Part shown: positions 38,011 to 46,584 of the stretch, in pieces | How the letters are laid out: every line of letters starts with the position of its first letter | How positions within the stretch are numbered: the stretch's first letter is position 1 | NCBI RefSeq assembly: GCF_021462825.1 | Contig: NZ_JAKEEB010000006.1 | Span: forward strand, 124,001-188,000 | Source: Streptomyces glomeratus | GTDB taxonomy: Bacteria > Actinomycetota > Actinomycetes > Streptomycetales > Streptomycetaceae | Reading direction: 5' to 3' | Length of the DNA: 64,000 nt | Program-made: the position numbers and the translations under genes | The notes under the pieces: generated by a model | What the model was told of the DNA's origin: nothing | The model's database searches: none | The model's input: only the letters and a program-made list of their open reading frames with translations

Positions 38011-41000
38011 GCCCCGCCCCCGCCGCTCGGATCCAGGGCACTCAGGGCGGCCCGAGCCTCCTCCGCCTCGTCCCCGTCGCCAAGCCCGGCCCGCTCGTAC
38101 AGCCTGAGTGCCGTGCGGTACTCCTCGGCGGCGCGGGCCGGGGCCGAGGCCCGGCCGAGGGCCTCGCCGCGCTCGACCCGTACGCGGGCCTCCGCGGCCG
38201 CGAGGTCCAGGTCCCGGTAGCGTTCGGCGGCCCGCAGCAGGTGGTCGGCGACCCGCTCCCAGTCGGACCACTGCGCCGTGTGTTCGGCGAGTCGTCCGGC
38301 GGCCGCGGCGCGCAGCCGCCAGGCGCGTGCGGCGAGCAGGTCGTCGTCGGTCTCCCGGGCGGCGGTGCCGACTATCCAGTCGGCCTCGTGGAGGTCGGAC
38401 AGGCCGCCCTGGAGCAGGTTCCGGTGCAGCAGCGCATCGCCCAGTTCCACCCGGCGGCGCGGCAGTTCCGGGTCGTGCTCGGAGGATTCGTCGACGGCCA
38501 TCCGCAGCACCCGCACGGCGTCGGTCCACTCGTCGGCCGCGCCCAGGGCGAGGCCCAGCCGGAGCAGCAGCCCGGGCCGGACCGGATCGTCCAGGGGCAG
38601 CTCTCCGGCGGCCTGCCACCAGGACCAGACGGCCGCCTCCAGATCGGCCGCGTCGCGGGTGAGTTCATAGGTCGCCAGGTACGCCTCGCCGAGCCGGTCG
38701 AAGCACTGGGACCGCAGTTCCGGATCGTCGCCCGCGTGGTCCAGCGCCTGCCGGAGCACGACGGTGATCCTGCGGCGGGCGCGGGGGTCCTGCTCCGCGT
38801 CGCGGGTGAGGTCCAGGGCACCGGCCATGTCGAGGCAGATCCGGGTCAGCTCCCGGGCGTCGGCTCCCTCGGCGGCGCGCAGCGGCAGCGCCTCCCGGAA
38901 GCCCACCTCGGCCAGCTCGGCGGAGCGGTGGGCGAGGGCGCGCCGCTCCGGTCCGGGTTCCCAGGGCCTTGTGCCGCGTCCGGAGTCGTGCCGGGCCAGC
39001 GCGAGCAGCGCCCGGGCCTCCAGGAGGCGGGACGACGACTCGTCGTTGCGCAGCCGGTGCTGGGTCGCGAGGCCCGCCGCCTGTTCGAACTGCTGGGCGG
39101 CCCAGTCCTGGGGTGTCCCCTCGTCCGGGCGGAGCACGGCTGTGCCGGCCCGGGCGACCAGCGACGCCGCCTGGAACACGGCGGTGGCGCGCAGTCCCAG
39201 GGCACGGGTCGTCCATCGCTCCGTGTCGGGCGGGATCTCCTCCAGCCGCTGCCGGGCCTGCCGGTAGGCGAGCAGGGCGAGTCGGCGGGGGGTGGCGTCG
39301 GGCTCTCCGAGGTCCTGGCCCAGACCCGCGGGCAGGGTCGCGGCGGCCGCGCCCGCGCTCTCCAGGTCGGCCGCGATGTGCAGCAGGATCTGCGCCTCTC
39401 CGACGAGTTCCGCCGGGTCGGTCTTGCGGGTGCGGGGAAGAACCTCGTACGCCTCCCGGAGGTTGTCGGCCGTTCCCGTCACCCGCCACCGTTCCAGCAG
39501 GGCCCCGGACAGCCGGGCCCGCAGCGCGTTGCGGTCCGACTGCCGGCGCTCGACCTCGAGTGCGCGGCGCAGCAGGCCGATGCCCTGGTCGAGGTCGCGG
39601 GCGGTGCCCTGGTCGGCGTAGCGGTCCAGCAGCTCGTGAGCGTGCGCGGCCAGCTGTGCCGGGCCTGCGCCGGGCGGGGCGGAGGGGACCTTGCCGTAGC
39701 GGGCGAGGACCTGGGAGGAGATCCGGGCGAAGGCACGCAGCAGACGGTCGTCGCTGCCGTCCTCGGCCCCGGGGGGTGCGGCCGTCGCGCCGGCGAGGTA
39801 GGCGGCGGCCAGCGCCGGGAAGTTCCGGGCCGAGCGGCCGTACTGCCGTTCGACGTAGTGCGAGCTGTGCTTGAGGACGAGCTGGGCCTCGCCGCCGGGC
39901 AGATGGCGCAGGAGCTCCTCGCGCACGCTCCCGATGAACTCGTATCCGCCGTCGACGACGGCGTCGCTGCGTCTCATCAGCCCGCCGAGGAGGACCTCGG
40001 CCATCGCCTCCGGGCCGCTGCCGGGCAGCATGGCCCGCTGGACGAGCTGCATCACCGGCAGCACGAGGGGGACGGTGGCCAGGTACTCGGCGAGGTGCCG
40101 TGCGTCCTGCGAGGCGGTACGCCGGAACGCCCGGACCCGGTCGCGTGGGCTGATCTCGCGTTCGGCGAGCGGCCGTGCGGCGGTGGCCGGATGGTCGGGC
40201 CGCACCCAGGCCGCGGAGGCGACCTGCCGCCGGGCGGTCGCGTCGCATACGAGGCGGACCCAGTTGGCGAGGGATGAGGGGCGCAGGGCGAGCACGGGCA
40301 CCGGCAGGGCGCGCCTGGGGGGCGGTCCGGCGCGTTCCGACCGGAATTCCAGGCCGCCGGTCAGTCCCTCGCGGCGGCGCAGTTCCCCGGAGTACGCGGG
40401 CAGGTGCGTGCCGCGCCACATCCGCTGGGGCAGCGGCTGCACGACGGCGACCGGGGCGCAGCCCGCCCAGTCGTGCAGCAGCCGCTGCATGCTGCCGTTG
40501 CGCCACAGCGGTCCCGCACAGTCGCTGAGGACCAGGGTCAGCCGGCGTCCGCTCGGGTCGCGCAGCAGGCCGGGGCCGTCGGCGGGCGACGACGGGTCCG
40601 GCGAGGGTGCCACCCGTACCCCGTCCCGCCCTCCCTCATGGAGGTAGTGGGTCCGGATCTCCCGGAAGGCGCCGGCGCGTTCGCAGATCCGGCGCAGCTC
40701 GGCGAAGGTGTCCTGCCACACCACGGTGGACGAGGAGACGTCCATGACCAGTTGCAGTCGTGCCTCCCGGCGCTGGCCCAGGGCGGGCACCGGGACGATC
40801 ACGCCGGTGTCGGCCGCCCGCTGCGCGGTCGCCTCCTCGTCCAGTCCGGACCAGGAGGGCCCGCTCGGCGGCCGGTAGCGGTTGAGCGGCCGTAACGCGC
40901 GTTGCAGTGAGAGCGGTTCGGGCAGGACGGAGGCGGCGGGCACCCGGGTGGCCACGACGGTGCCGGTGGCGCCCGCGGGGCCTTCGGTCGCGATGCCGCC

Positions 41001-41264
41001 GACCGCCGGCGTCCGGTGGTCCGCTGCCCGCTTCCGGGAGGGCACGGTCAGGGTCGTCTCGGGTGGAACGGTGGCACGGTCGCCGCGCCGCCCAAGGTTC
41101 GTGTCCTCTTCGCCGTCGTCCTCGTCGGGGGATCCGGTGGTCGCCGTGGTGCCGGGGACATGGCGGGCGAGCCAGAGCGCGTCCGCGAGTTCCTCGGCGT
41201 CCGGAGCGAGCCCGGCCTCGCGCAGCCGGCGGGCGAGCAGCTCCAGGGACGCCGCGACGGTCAT
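38007..41264 (-). CDS. vWA-type, SAV_2336-family protein with helical-repeat C-terminus
   Basis: A 1085-residue protein. It starts with the short helical domain typical of SAV_2336-related proteins (LELLARRLREAGLAPDAEEL), followed by a linker with acidic and basic patches. A von Willebrand A-like domain spans about 160-330, with the MIDAS motif DVSSST and SDCAGPLW as a later metal-ligand loop. A helical segment (about 330-480) precedes TPR-like repeats to the end. vWA proteins pair with MoxR ATPases as adaptors; the MoxR gene ends 6 bp upstream. The stop overlaps the small precursor-like gene. Confidence 0.85.
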   Translation of the reverse strand: MTVAASLELLARRLREAGLAPDAEELADALWLARHVPGTTATTGSPDEDDGEEDTNLGRRGDRATVPPETTLTVPSRKRAADHRTPAVGGIATEGPAGATGTVVATRVPAASVLPEPLSLQRALRPLNRYRPPSGPSWSGLDEEATAQRAADTGVIVPVPALGQRREARLQLVMDVSSSTVVWQDTFAELRRICERAGAFREIRTHYLHEGGRDGVRVAPSPDPSSPADGPGLLRDPSGRRLTLVLSDCAGPLWRNGSMQRLLHDWAGCAPVAVVQPLPQRMWRGTHLPAYSGELRRREGLTGGLEFRSERAGPPPRRALPVPVLALRPSSLANWVRLVCDATARRQVASAAWVRPDHPATAARPLAEREISPRDRVRAFRRTASQDARHLAEYLATVPLVLPVMQLVQRAMLPGSGPEAMAEVLLGGLMRRSDAVVDGGYEFIGSVREELLRHLPGGEAQLVLKHSSHYVERQYGRSARNFPALAAAYLAGATAAPPGAEDGSDDRLLRAFARISSQVLARYGKVPSAPPGAGPAQLAAHAHELLDRYADQGTARDLDQGIGLLRRALEVERRQSDRNALRARLSGALLERWRVTGTADNLREAYEVLPRTRKTDPAELVGEAQILLHIAADLESAGAAAATLPAGLGQDLGEPDATPRRLALLAYRQARQRLEEIPPDTERWTTRALGLRATAVFQAASLVARAGTAVLRPDEGTPQDWAAQQFEQAAGLATQHRLRNDESSSRLLEARALLALARHDSGRGTRPWEPGPERRALAHRSAELAEVGFREALPLRAAEGADARELTRICLDMAGALDLTRDAEQDPRARRRITVVLRQALDHAGDDPELRSQCFDRLGEAYLATYELTRDAADLEAAVWSWWQAAGELPLDDPVRPGLLLRLGLALGAADEWTDAVRVLRMAVDESSEHDPELPRRRVELGDALLHRNLLQGGLSDLHEADWIVGTAARETDDDLLAARAWRLRAAAAGRLAEHTAQWSDWERVADHLLRAAERYRDLDLAAAEARVRVERGEALGRASAPARAAEEYRTALRLYERAGLGDGDEAEEARAALSALDPSGGGGA

Positions 41265-41270
41265 GGCCGG

Positions 41271-42308
41271 TTACCGCTGTCCGGAGTCGAGCGAACCCAT
41301 CAGCAGCCGCGCCAGTTCCGTACGGCGCGGACTGCCCGGCGGAGCCACCCGCTGGGTGAGGAAGATCGCGTTGAGCAGCTGGTCGGTCGGCCGGTGCGGT
41401 CCCGCCCCGTCCGTGGCGAACAGCTCCAGGAGGTCCCGGTGGTCCCGGTCGGCGCCTTCGCCGAAGTGGGCCTGCACCATGGCGGCGAGCCGGTCGCCGC
41501 GCGGCGGGTCGAGGTGCAGATGGACACACCGGCGCAGCAGGGGGGCGGGGAACTCGCGTTCGCCGTTGCTCGTCATCACGACCACGGGGAAGGCGTGGCA
41601 GCGGATGCGCCCGCCGGTGACGGGCGCCCGCTGCCCGTCGTCGGTGAGGACCTGCACGGTGCCCTGTCCGGGGCGGTCGGCGATGCGCTCCAGCTCCGGG
41701 ACGCCGAACTCCCCCTCCTCGATGACGTTGAGCAGGTCGTTCGGCAGGTCGATGTCGCTCTTGTCCAGCTCGTCGATGAGCAGGACCCGGGGGCGTTTCA
41801 TCGGGAGCAGGGCCGTGCCCAGCGGGCCCAGCCGGATGTAGCGGCCGATCGAGAGGTCGCGGCGCGCCCCGGGCGACTCCTCCGTCTCCTCGGCGCCCGC
41901 CCGGTCGAGCTGCGCGTCCTGGAGGCGGCCGATCGCGTCGTAGGCGTAGAGCCCGGACCTCAGCTCGGTGCGGCTGACGATGGGCCACTGCAGCACGCGG
42001 CCGAGCCCCAGTTCGTGGGCCAGCGCGTGCGCCAGGGTGCTCTTGCCGGAGCCGGGCTCGCCCGTGACCAGCAGGGGGCGCCTCAGGTAGAGGGCCGCAT
42101 TGATGAGTTCCACGGCCCGCGGGTCCTGCACGGGCAGCGGGGGGCGGCGGCCGAGCCGCCGGGAGGAGGCGCTGTCGATGGTGGGTACCGGGTACACGTC
42201 GTCGAGGGGTGTGCCGTCGAACCGGCGCCAGTGCGGGGGCGGCGGCAGGGAGTCGACGCGTGCCGGCGCGGGTTCGCCCTTGCCCCGGTAGACCAGCCAC
42301 TCGCTCAT
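41271..42308 (-). CDS. MoxR-family AAA+ ATPase
   Basis: A 345-residue AAA+ protein with Walker A GEPGSGKST, Walker B VLLIDELDK, sensor 1 MTSNGEREF and an arginine finger region near LLRRCVHL. MoxR ATPases remodel partner proteins together with vWA adaptors, and the vWA gene is next. The ATG at 42308 (MSEWLVYRGKGEP) is chosen because GAGGAG lies upstream; the frame extends ten codons further without a site. In NTP-dependent conflict systems MoxR drives activation of the VMAP component. Confidence 0.92.
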   Translation of the reverse strand: MSEWLVYRGKGEPAPARVDSLPPPPHWRRFDGTPLDDVYPVPTIDSASSRRLGRRPPLPVQDPRAVELINAALYLRRPLLVTGEPGSGKSTLAHALAHELGLGRVLQWPIVSRTELRSGLYAYDAIGRLQDAQLDRAGAEETEESPGARRDLSIGRYIRLGPLGTALLPMKRPRVLLIDELDKSDIDLPNDLLNVIEEGEFGVPELERIADRPGQGTVQVLTDDGQRAPVTGGRIRCHAFPVVVMTSNGEREFPAPLLRRCVHLHLDPPRGDRLAAMVQAHFGEGADRDHRDLLELFATDGAGPHRPTDQLLNAIFLTQRVAPPGSPRRTELARLLMGSLDSGQR

Positions 42309-42465
42309 GGTTCGCTCCTCGTCGACGATCGATGGCACGGCGCGTCACGGCCGACGAGGGCAGGCGGCGCCCACAACGGGCCCCTGAAAACGTACCCGTC
42401 CACGAGGAGACGGCGGTCGATTTCCGGACAGCCGTGCAGGGGTGTCGCGGGGTGTCCACCGGGAC

Positions 42466-44454
42466 TCATGGGGCGTCGAACACCCCCTCTTCCGCGGGCA
42501 GGGGACGGCGCGGATCGTCGTAGAGGATGGCGACCTCACCGGCCCAGTGATGTCCGTTCCCTGTGGTGATGTGCTCTCTGATACGGCGGAGGCGGTCGGG
42601 CAGTTCAGCCGGATCGGTCACTTCCGCCAGGAAGCCGACGGTCTCCCGGTGGAGGTCGTCGCAGCGGAGCCCGCACTCGTGTCCCGGGTGGTCACCGGAG
42701 TGCCACAGGGCAACCCCGTGTCCGGCGTCCAGGGCCATGCGCATCGCGGTGCGGCCGGCGCCCGATCCGGCCCGCCGGCACTGCACGGGGATGTCGCCGG
42801 GAGGCATCCGCGCGAACTGGTGGGCCTCCGGGGGGTCGCCGTCGAAGACGGTGTTCCTCGCGGTCAGCCGTCCGAGGGACAGCATCTCGGCCCAGCGGGT
42901 GTCCCAGGATTCGGCTGGAACTCCCCGGCGCTCGATGTCACGGATGACCACGGGACGGCGCACACCGAGCAGTTGCTGGCGCGTCCGGTCCCACAGCGGT
43001 GCGGAGTCGTAGATCTGCCAGGTGTGGACGGGAGTGTCGAAGTTCGACAGGTCCAGGGCGACCTCGAGCGGTGCCGGCTGCTCCGGGCGGTCCACCGACG
43101 CGAAGGCCTTGGCGAGCGGCTTGTCGAGCACGTCCCGCAGGTGGTCACGGTCGACGCCGGGACCGGTGGTGGTTCCGTAGCGGGGTATGTCGCTGTTCTC
43201 GCCCCCGTCGTCGATGCGCAGCGTCCAGTAGAAGCGGGAGTGGTCGTCGTCGAGCGGCTCGAGCTCCAGCAGCACGACCCCGCGCTCGCCGGGTCCCGGG
43301 TACGGCTCCACGGTCCGCTGCCCGCACGGGAGCAGCCCGGGCGGCAGCACGGCGTCCTCCACGTTGGTGCGCACCGACGGCCTGACCTCGGCGAGCCGGT
43401 CCCATATCCACTCGCCGAGGTGTTCGACGGCGGCCTTGTCCTCGGGGTCACGGGCCTCCAGGAACAGCTGGACCAGGCGGAGATAGCGCAGGAAGACGAA
43501 CGCCTCCTGCGGCCGGTCCCCCTCGTACAGCTGCCCGTGCCCGTCGCGCCAGGAGACGGGCAGGTGCGGGCGCCCGGCCGGGTCGTCGCCACGCGCCTTG
43601 CGCACCAGCCGGGTGATGGTGTGCGGGGCGTCGGCGGGCTCGACCGCCGCCAGCAGCGCGAGCGCCTTCCGGCGGTCCACGGGGCTCCACTGGTCGGAGT
43701 CGGCCTCGCGCGGCGTCCCGGGCAGCTTCGTCTGCCGGGTGACCCAGTTGTGCTCCACCCTGCGACGCTTGTCGTGCCATCGGTCGTGCGCGGCGATCAC
43801 CCGGTGGTAGGCCGCGAACTGCCGCATCAACGAGACCGCTATGGACAGCCCGCCGTCCCGGTCACCGCGGCGGCATTTGATGACGGCCACGACGGCTCCG
43901 GTGGCCGGATCCAGCACCGGGCCGCCGGAGACCCCGGACGGGAACTCGTTGCTGGGCCCGAGCCGCAGTCCGTACGGTCCGTCGTGGGCGTTCACCGTGG
44001 CCTCGCCGTTCCACGCCTGGGCCGCCCCGTCGGCCAGCGGCCGGTAGCCGTACACGATCCGGTGGTCGCCGAACGGATGGTCGGAGCGGTCGCTCAGCCA
44101 GACGCACTCGTGCTCCACGGAGCGGTCGAGCAGGCGCACCAGGGCCATGTCCTGCTCCAGGGGCAGCTGCGGCTGCTCGTGGATCTGCTCGCCGAGCGAT
44201 CCCTGGTAGAGGCACTCCTCCAGCCGGGCGGGCACAGGGCGGCCGTCGTGGAGGCCGGGGCCCCGCACCCGGAACTCCTCGTCGCCCCTTTCCCCGACAC
44301 GACCGAGCAGCACATGGGCGCAGGTCAGTACCCAACCCGGAGCGACGAGAAAGCCGCTGCCCCACATGTCCTCGTCATCGGGACGCGCGGAGTGGAAGTG
44401 GACCGTGGCGTTCTCGATCAGGTGCTCGAGGCGGGCATCACGCCGCTCAGACAT
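42466..44454 (-). CDS. Trypsin-like protease with VMAP-C domain
   Basis: A 662-residue protein. The first 210 residues form a trypsin-fold serine protease with an intact triad: H47 (LTCAHVLLG), D102 (QDMALVRL) and S176 (GVSGGPVL). The C-terminal half matches the VMAP-C (vWA-MoxR-associated protein) type, with the late ALWHSGDHPGHEC and LPDRLRRIREHI elements and an all-beta segment around VVLLELEP. There is no signal peptide, so the protease is cytoplasmic. The ATG at 44454 lies 8 bp inside the end of the Trypco1 gene. A 157-bp gap follows before moxR, which may hold a second promoter. Confidence 0.85.
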   Translation of the reverse strand: MSERRDARLEHLIENATVHFHSARPDDEDMWGSGFLVAPGWVLTCAHVLLGRVGERGDEEFRVRGPGLHDGRPVPARLEECLYQGSLGEQIHEQPQLPLEQDMALVRLLDRSVEHECVWLSDRSDHPFGDHRIVYGYRPLADGAAQAWNGEATVNAHDGPYGLRLGPSNEFPSGVSGGPVLDPATGAVVAVIKCRRGDRDGGLSIAVSLMRQFAAYHRVIAAHDRWHDKRRRVEHNWVTRQTKLPGTPREADSDQWSPVDRRKALALLAAVEPADAPHTITRLVRKARGDDPAGRPHLPVSWRDGHGQLYEGDRPQEAFVFLRYLRLVQLFLEARDPEDKAAVEHLGEWIWDRLAEVRPSVRTNVEDAVLPPGLLPCGQRTVEPYPGPGERGVVLLELEPLDDDHSRFYWTLRIDDGGENSDIPRYGTTTGPGVDRDHLRDVLDKPLAKAFASVDRPEQPAPLEVALDLSNFDTPVHTWQIYDSAPLWDRTRQQLLGVRRPVVIRDIERRGVPAESWDTRWAEMLSLGRLTARNTVFDGDPPEAHQFARMPPGDIPVQCRRAGSGAGRTAMRMALDAGHGVALWHSGDHPGHECGLRCDDLHRETVGFLAEVTDPAELPDRLRRIREHITTGNGHHWAGEVAILYDDPRRPLPAEEGVFDAP

Positions 44455-44851
44455 CCGTGCCGGACTCGGTGGTGGCCCGCTCACGGCGCTCGGCGAGCTT
44501 CCGCTCGCGGCGCTCGTCCAGCTTCCACACCAGGCCGACCTCCAGCGACGCCTTGGCCTCCCCGTCGGCGAGCACGGCGATCGCCTTGCCGGGCTTGGCG
44601 ACGATCTCGACGCCGAAGGTGATGGTCGCCTCGTCCGGCCCCACGGACTGTGCCGCGTCCAGGACCGACTGACCGACGCCCTGGATCAGTTCGCCCAGCT
44701 GCTCCAGTTTGGCGGCCGCAGCGCGCCCCACCCCGATGTCGAGGTCGTCCGAGCCGTACTCGCCGGGTTTCGTCGCGGCCTGTGTGGGTGTCACCCGCGC
44801 CAGCACCGTCTGGCCCCCGGGCAGCGTGATCTCGCGCAGCGTCTCGTCCAT
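44447..44851 (-). CDS. Trypco1-domain (CU044_2847-family) protein
   Basis: A 134-residue protein of the trypsin-coupled type 1 family, recognisable from the GPDEATITFGVEIVAKPGKA block and the preceding helix. Family members always neighbour or are fused to trypsin/VMAP genes and are thought to be substrates or regulators of the protease. A charged helix rich in Arg/Glu ends the protein. The ATG at 44851 (MDETLREITLPGG) follows GGGGGAG. Its stop overlaps the protease gene by 8 bp, so it is the first gene of the conflict operon. Confidence 0.85.
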   Translation of the reverse strand: MDETLREITLPGGQTVLARVTPTQAATKPGEYGSDDLDIGVGRAAAAKLEQLGELIQGVGQSVLDAAQSVGPDEATITFGVEIVAKPGKAIAVLADGEAKASLEVGLVWKLDERRERKLAERRERATTESGTDV

Positions 44852-44994
44852 GGCTCCCCCGCCCTGTGCACGGCTCCGCTCGCCCGGCCGCCGGACCACG
44901 CCGGCACCGGGCTCTTGAACTGCGACGAGGCTAGCCGCCCGGGCGGTTCCGGAGCGAGACCGCTAACCGGCCAAGTGGCGCATATTCTGAAGGC

Positions 44995-45174
44995 ATGTAC
45001 TTCACCGACCGTGGCATCGAAGAGCTGGAGAAGCGACGCGGCGAGGAGGAGATCACCTTCGAGTGGCTCGCCGAGCAGCTTCGTACGTTCGTCGATCTCA
45101 ACCCCGACTTCGAGGTGCCGGTGGAGCGGCTGGCGACCTGGCTGGCGCGTCTGGACGACGAGGACGACGAGTAG
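44995..45174 (+). CDS. DUF6104-type conserved small protein
   Basis: A 59-residue acidic protein beginning MYFTDRGIEELEKRRG and ending ARLDDEDDE. This type is strongly conserved among Streptomyces but has no known function. GAAGG lies a few bases before the ATG. It is predicted to be two or three helices without a signal peptide. It is divergent from the Trypco1 gene, 143 bp away. Confidence 0.88.
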   Translation: MYFTDRGIEELEKRRGEEEITFEWLAEQLRTFVDLNPDFEVPVERLATWLARLDDEDDE

Positions 45175-45407
45175 GCCGGTCAGCGGTCGATCGGGGCGGC
45201 AGGCCGGGGCGGCCGACGGGGCGGCCGACGAAGGGTGCGCCCGCCGACGGGGCAGCGGCTGCGCACCCGTGTCCCCATGCCCATGCCCCATGTCCTCGAG
45301 TCCCCCTGCCCACAGGGCGGCACAAGCGACGTGTCGCGACATGCTGCACAGCGGCGGCGGGCGCCGTCCGCGCAGCCTTCCGTGTGATCACAGGCGCCCC
45401 GCTCCTA

Positions 45408-45512
45408 GGTCGCACCCTCCCCGGTCGCGTCTTCCTCGGTCGCGTCTTCCTCGGTCGCGCCTTCCTCGGTCGCGCCTTCCTCGGTCGCGCCTTCCTCGGT
45501 CGCACCTTGAGC
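45408..45512. repeat. Seven tandem 15-bp repeats
   Basis: Seven consecutive 15-base units of the form GGTCGCGYCTTCCTC; units 2-6 are nearly identical (units 2-3 with GTC, units 4-6 with GCC), and the outer two (45408-45422, 45498-45512) are diverged. The unit is a multiple of three and on the minus strand reads as EEGAT/EEDAT pentapeptides, ending in a stop at 45405. It has the look of a variable-number repeat. Confidence 0.9.
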
Positions 45513-45552
45513 CGATTCCGCCCCCTCCCCCACAGTTCCCCCAACGGGCGCC

Positions 45553-45581
45553 TTGACTTTGCCAGGCCACGATATATCGTG
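45553..45581 (+). promoter_or_regulatory. Promoter with palindromic operator for the DUF4097-PadR pair
   Basis: TTGACT at 45553-45558 matches a -35 box; TATCGT at 45575-45580 is a candidate -10 with a 16-base spacer. A perfect 14-bp palindrome CACGATATATCGTG (45568-45581) covers the -10, and another CGATAT follows at 45593-45598. PadR proteins bind AT-rich dyads of this kind, and a PadR gene is the second gene downstream, so autoregulation is likely. Confidence 0.65.
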
Positions 45582-45692
45582 AATACGAAGACGCGATATG
45601 GCGCGTTGGGTGACCTCGCCCCGCGCCCGTCGCCACGTCCGCGGTGTCGCCCGTCGAGTAGGCCGTCCCGCACCGGCCGAGGAGGTCACCCC

Positions 45693-46583
45693 ATGTCCGA
45701 GTGGTCCGTCGCAGAGCCGAGGAAGCTCACCTTCGACGCCCCCGTGACGGCACTCCATGTGCGCACCGTCAACGGAACGGTGAACGTGGTGGGCACGGAC
45801 GAGAGTTCCGCCCGCCTGGAGGTCTCGGAGATCGAGGGACCCCCGCTCACGGTGACCCAACAGGACGGCACCCTGACGGTGGCCTACGACGACCTTCCCT
45901 GGAAGGGCTTCCTCAAGTGGCTGGACCGCAAGGGCTGGCGCCGCAGTGCGGTGGTCTCCCTGGCCGTTCCCGCGTCCACCCGCGTGGAGGTCGGCGTGAT
46001 CGGGGCCAACGCCGTGGTCTCGGGAATCGACGGCCCTGTCGAGTCGAAGGGCGTCACGGGCGAGACGACCCTGGTCGGCCTCTCCGGCCCGGTCCGCGTC
46101 ACCACGGTCTCGGGCAACGTGGAGGCCCAGGGCGTCACCGGCGAGCTGCGACTCAACTCGGTCTCCGGCGACCTCACCGTCATCGAGGGCGCCTGCCCGC
46201 TCGTGAAGGCCGACTCCGTCAGCGGCTCGATCATCCTCGACCTCGATCCCACGAGTGGCCCCACCGACGCCCGCCTGACGAACGTCTCCGGTGAGATAGC
46301 GATCCGCCTCCCCCACCCGGCGGACGCGGAGATCGAGGCCAACACGGCGAGCGGCACCGTCTCCAATGCCTTCGACGACCTGCGGGTGACCGGGCAGTGG
46401 GGCGCCAAGAAGATCACCGGCCGCCTCGGCGGGGGCAACGGCCGGCTGAAGGCGACCACGGTCTCCGGCTCGATCGCCATCCTGCGCCGCCCGGCCGGGG
46501 AGGAGGACCCATGGGAGGCGCCCGGGGAGGCGCGTCCCTCGGCCGGCTCCACCGGCGGCCCGACCGAGCAGAAGGGGCTCTGA
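45693..46583 (+). CDS. DUF4097 beta-strand repeat protein
   Basis: A 296-residue protein made largely of short repeated beta strands (GVTGETTLVGLSGPVRVTTV-type units, VSGNVEAQGV, VSGSI), the DUF4097 fold that probably forms a beta helix. There is no signal peptide, and the C-terminal 30 residues are Pro/Glu/Gly-rich. Start chosen for GGAGG eight to nine bases before the ATG. It is followed one base after its stop by a PadR regulator. DUF4097-PadR pairs are common in actinobacteria and have been linked to envelope stress, but the molecular function is not known. Confidence 0.85.
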   Translation: MSEWSVAEPRKLTFDAPVTALHVRTVNGTVNVVGTDESSARLEVSEIEGPPLTVTQQDGTLTVAYDDLPWKGFLKWLDRKGWRRSAVVSLAVPASTRVEVGVIGANAVVSGIDGPVESKGVTGETTLVGLSGPVRVTTVSGNVEAQGVTGELRLNSVSGDLTVIEGACPLVKADSVSGSIILDLDPTSGPTDARLTNVSGEIAIRLPHPADAEIEANTASGTVSNAFDDLRVTGQWGAKKITGRLGGGNGRLKATTVSGSIAILRRPAGEEDPWEAPGEARPSAGSTGGPTEQKGL

Positions 46584-46584
46584 C

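Larger units (their letters stand above)
45175..45692. other. Intergenic region with tandem repeat and operator
   Basis: This 518-bp gap holds a seven-unit 15-bp tandem repeat (45408-45512) and a promoter-like region with a perfect palindrome (45553-45581) ahead of the DUF4097 gene. Frames crossing the repeat give only low-complexity peptides. I see no gene I would defend. Average composition is lower in G+C around 45550-45610 than in flanking DNA, as expected for a promoter. Confidence 0.6.

Noticed and set aside
45408..45512. Possible CRISPR array
   Set aside because: The repeats are directly adjacent 15-bp units without spacers, and no cas genes are present.
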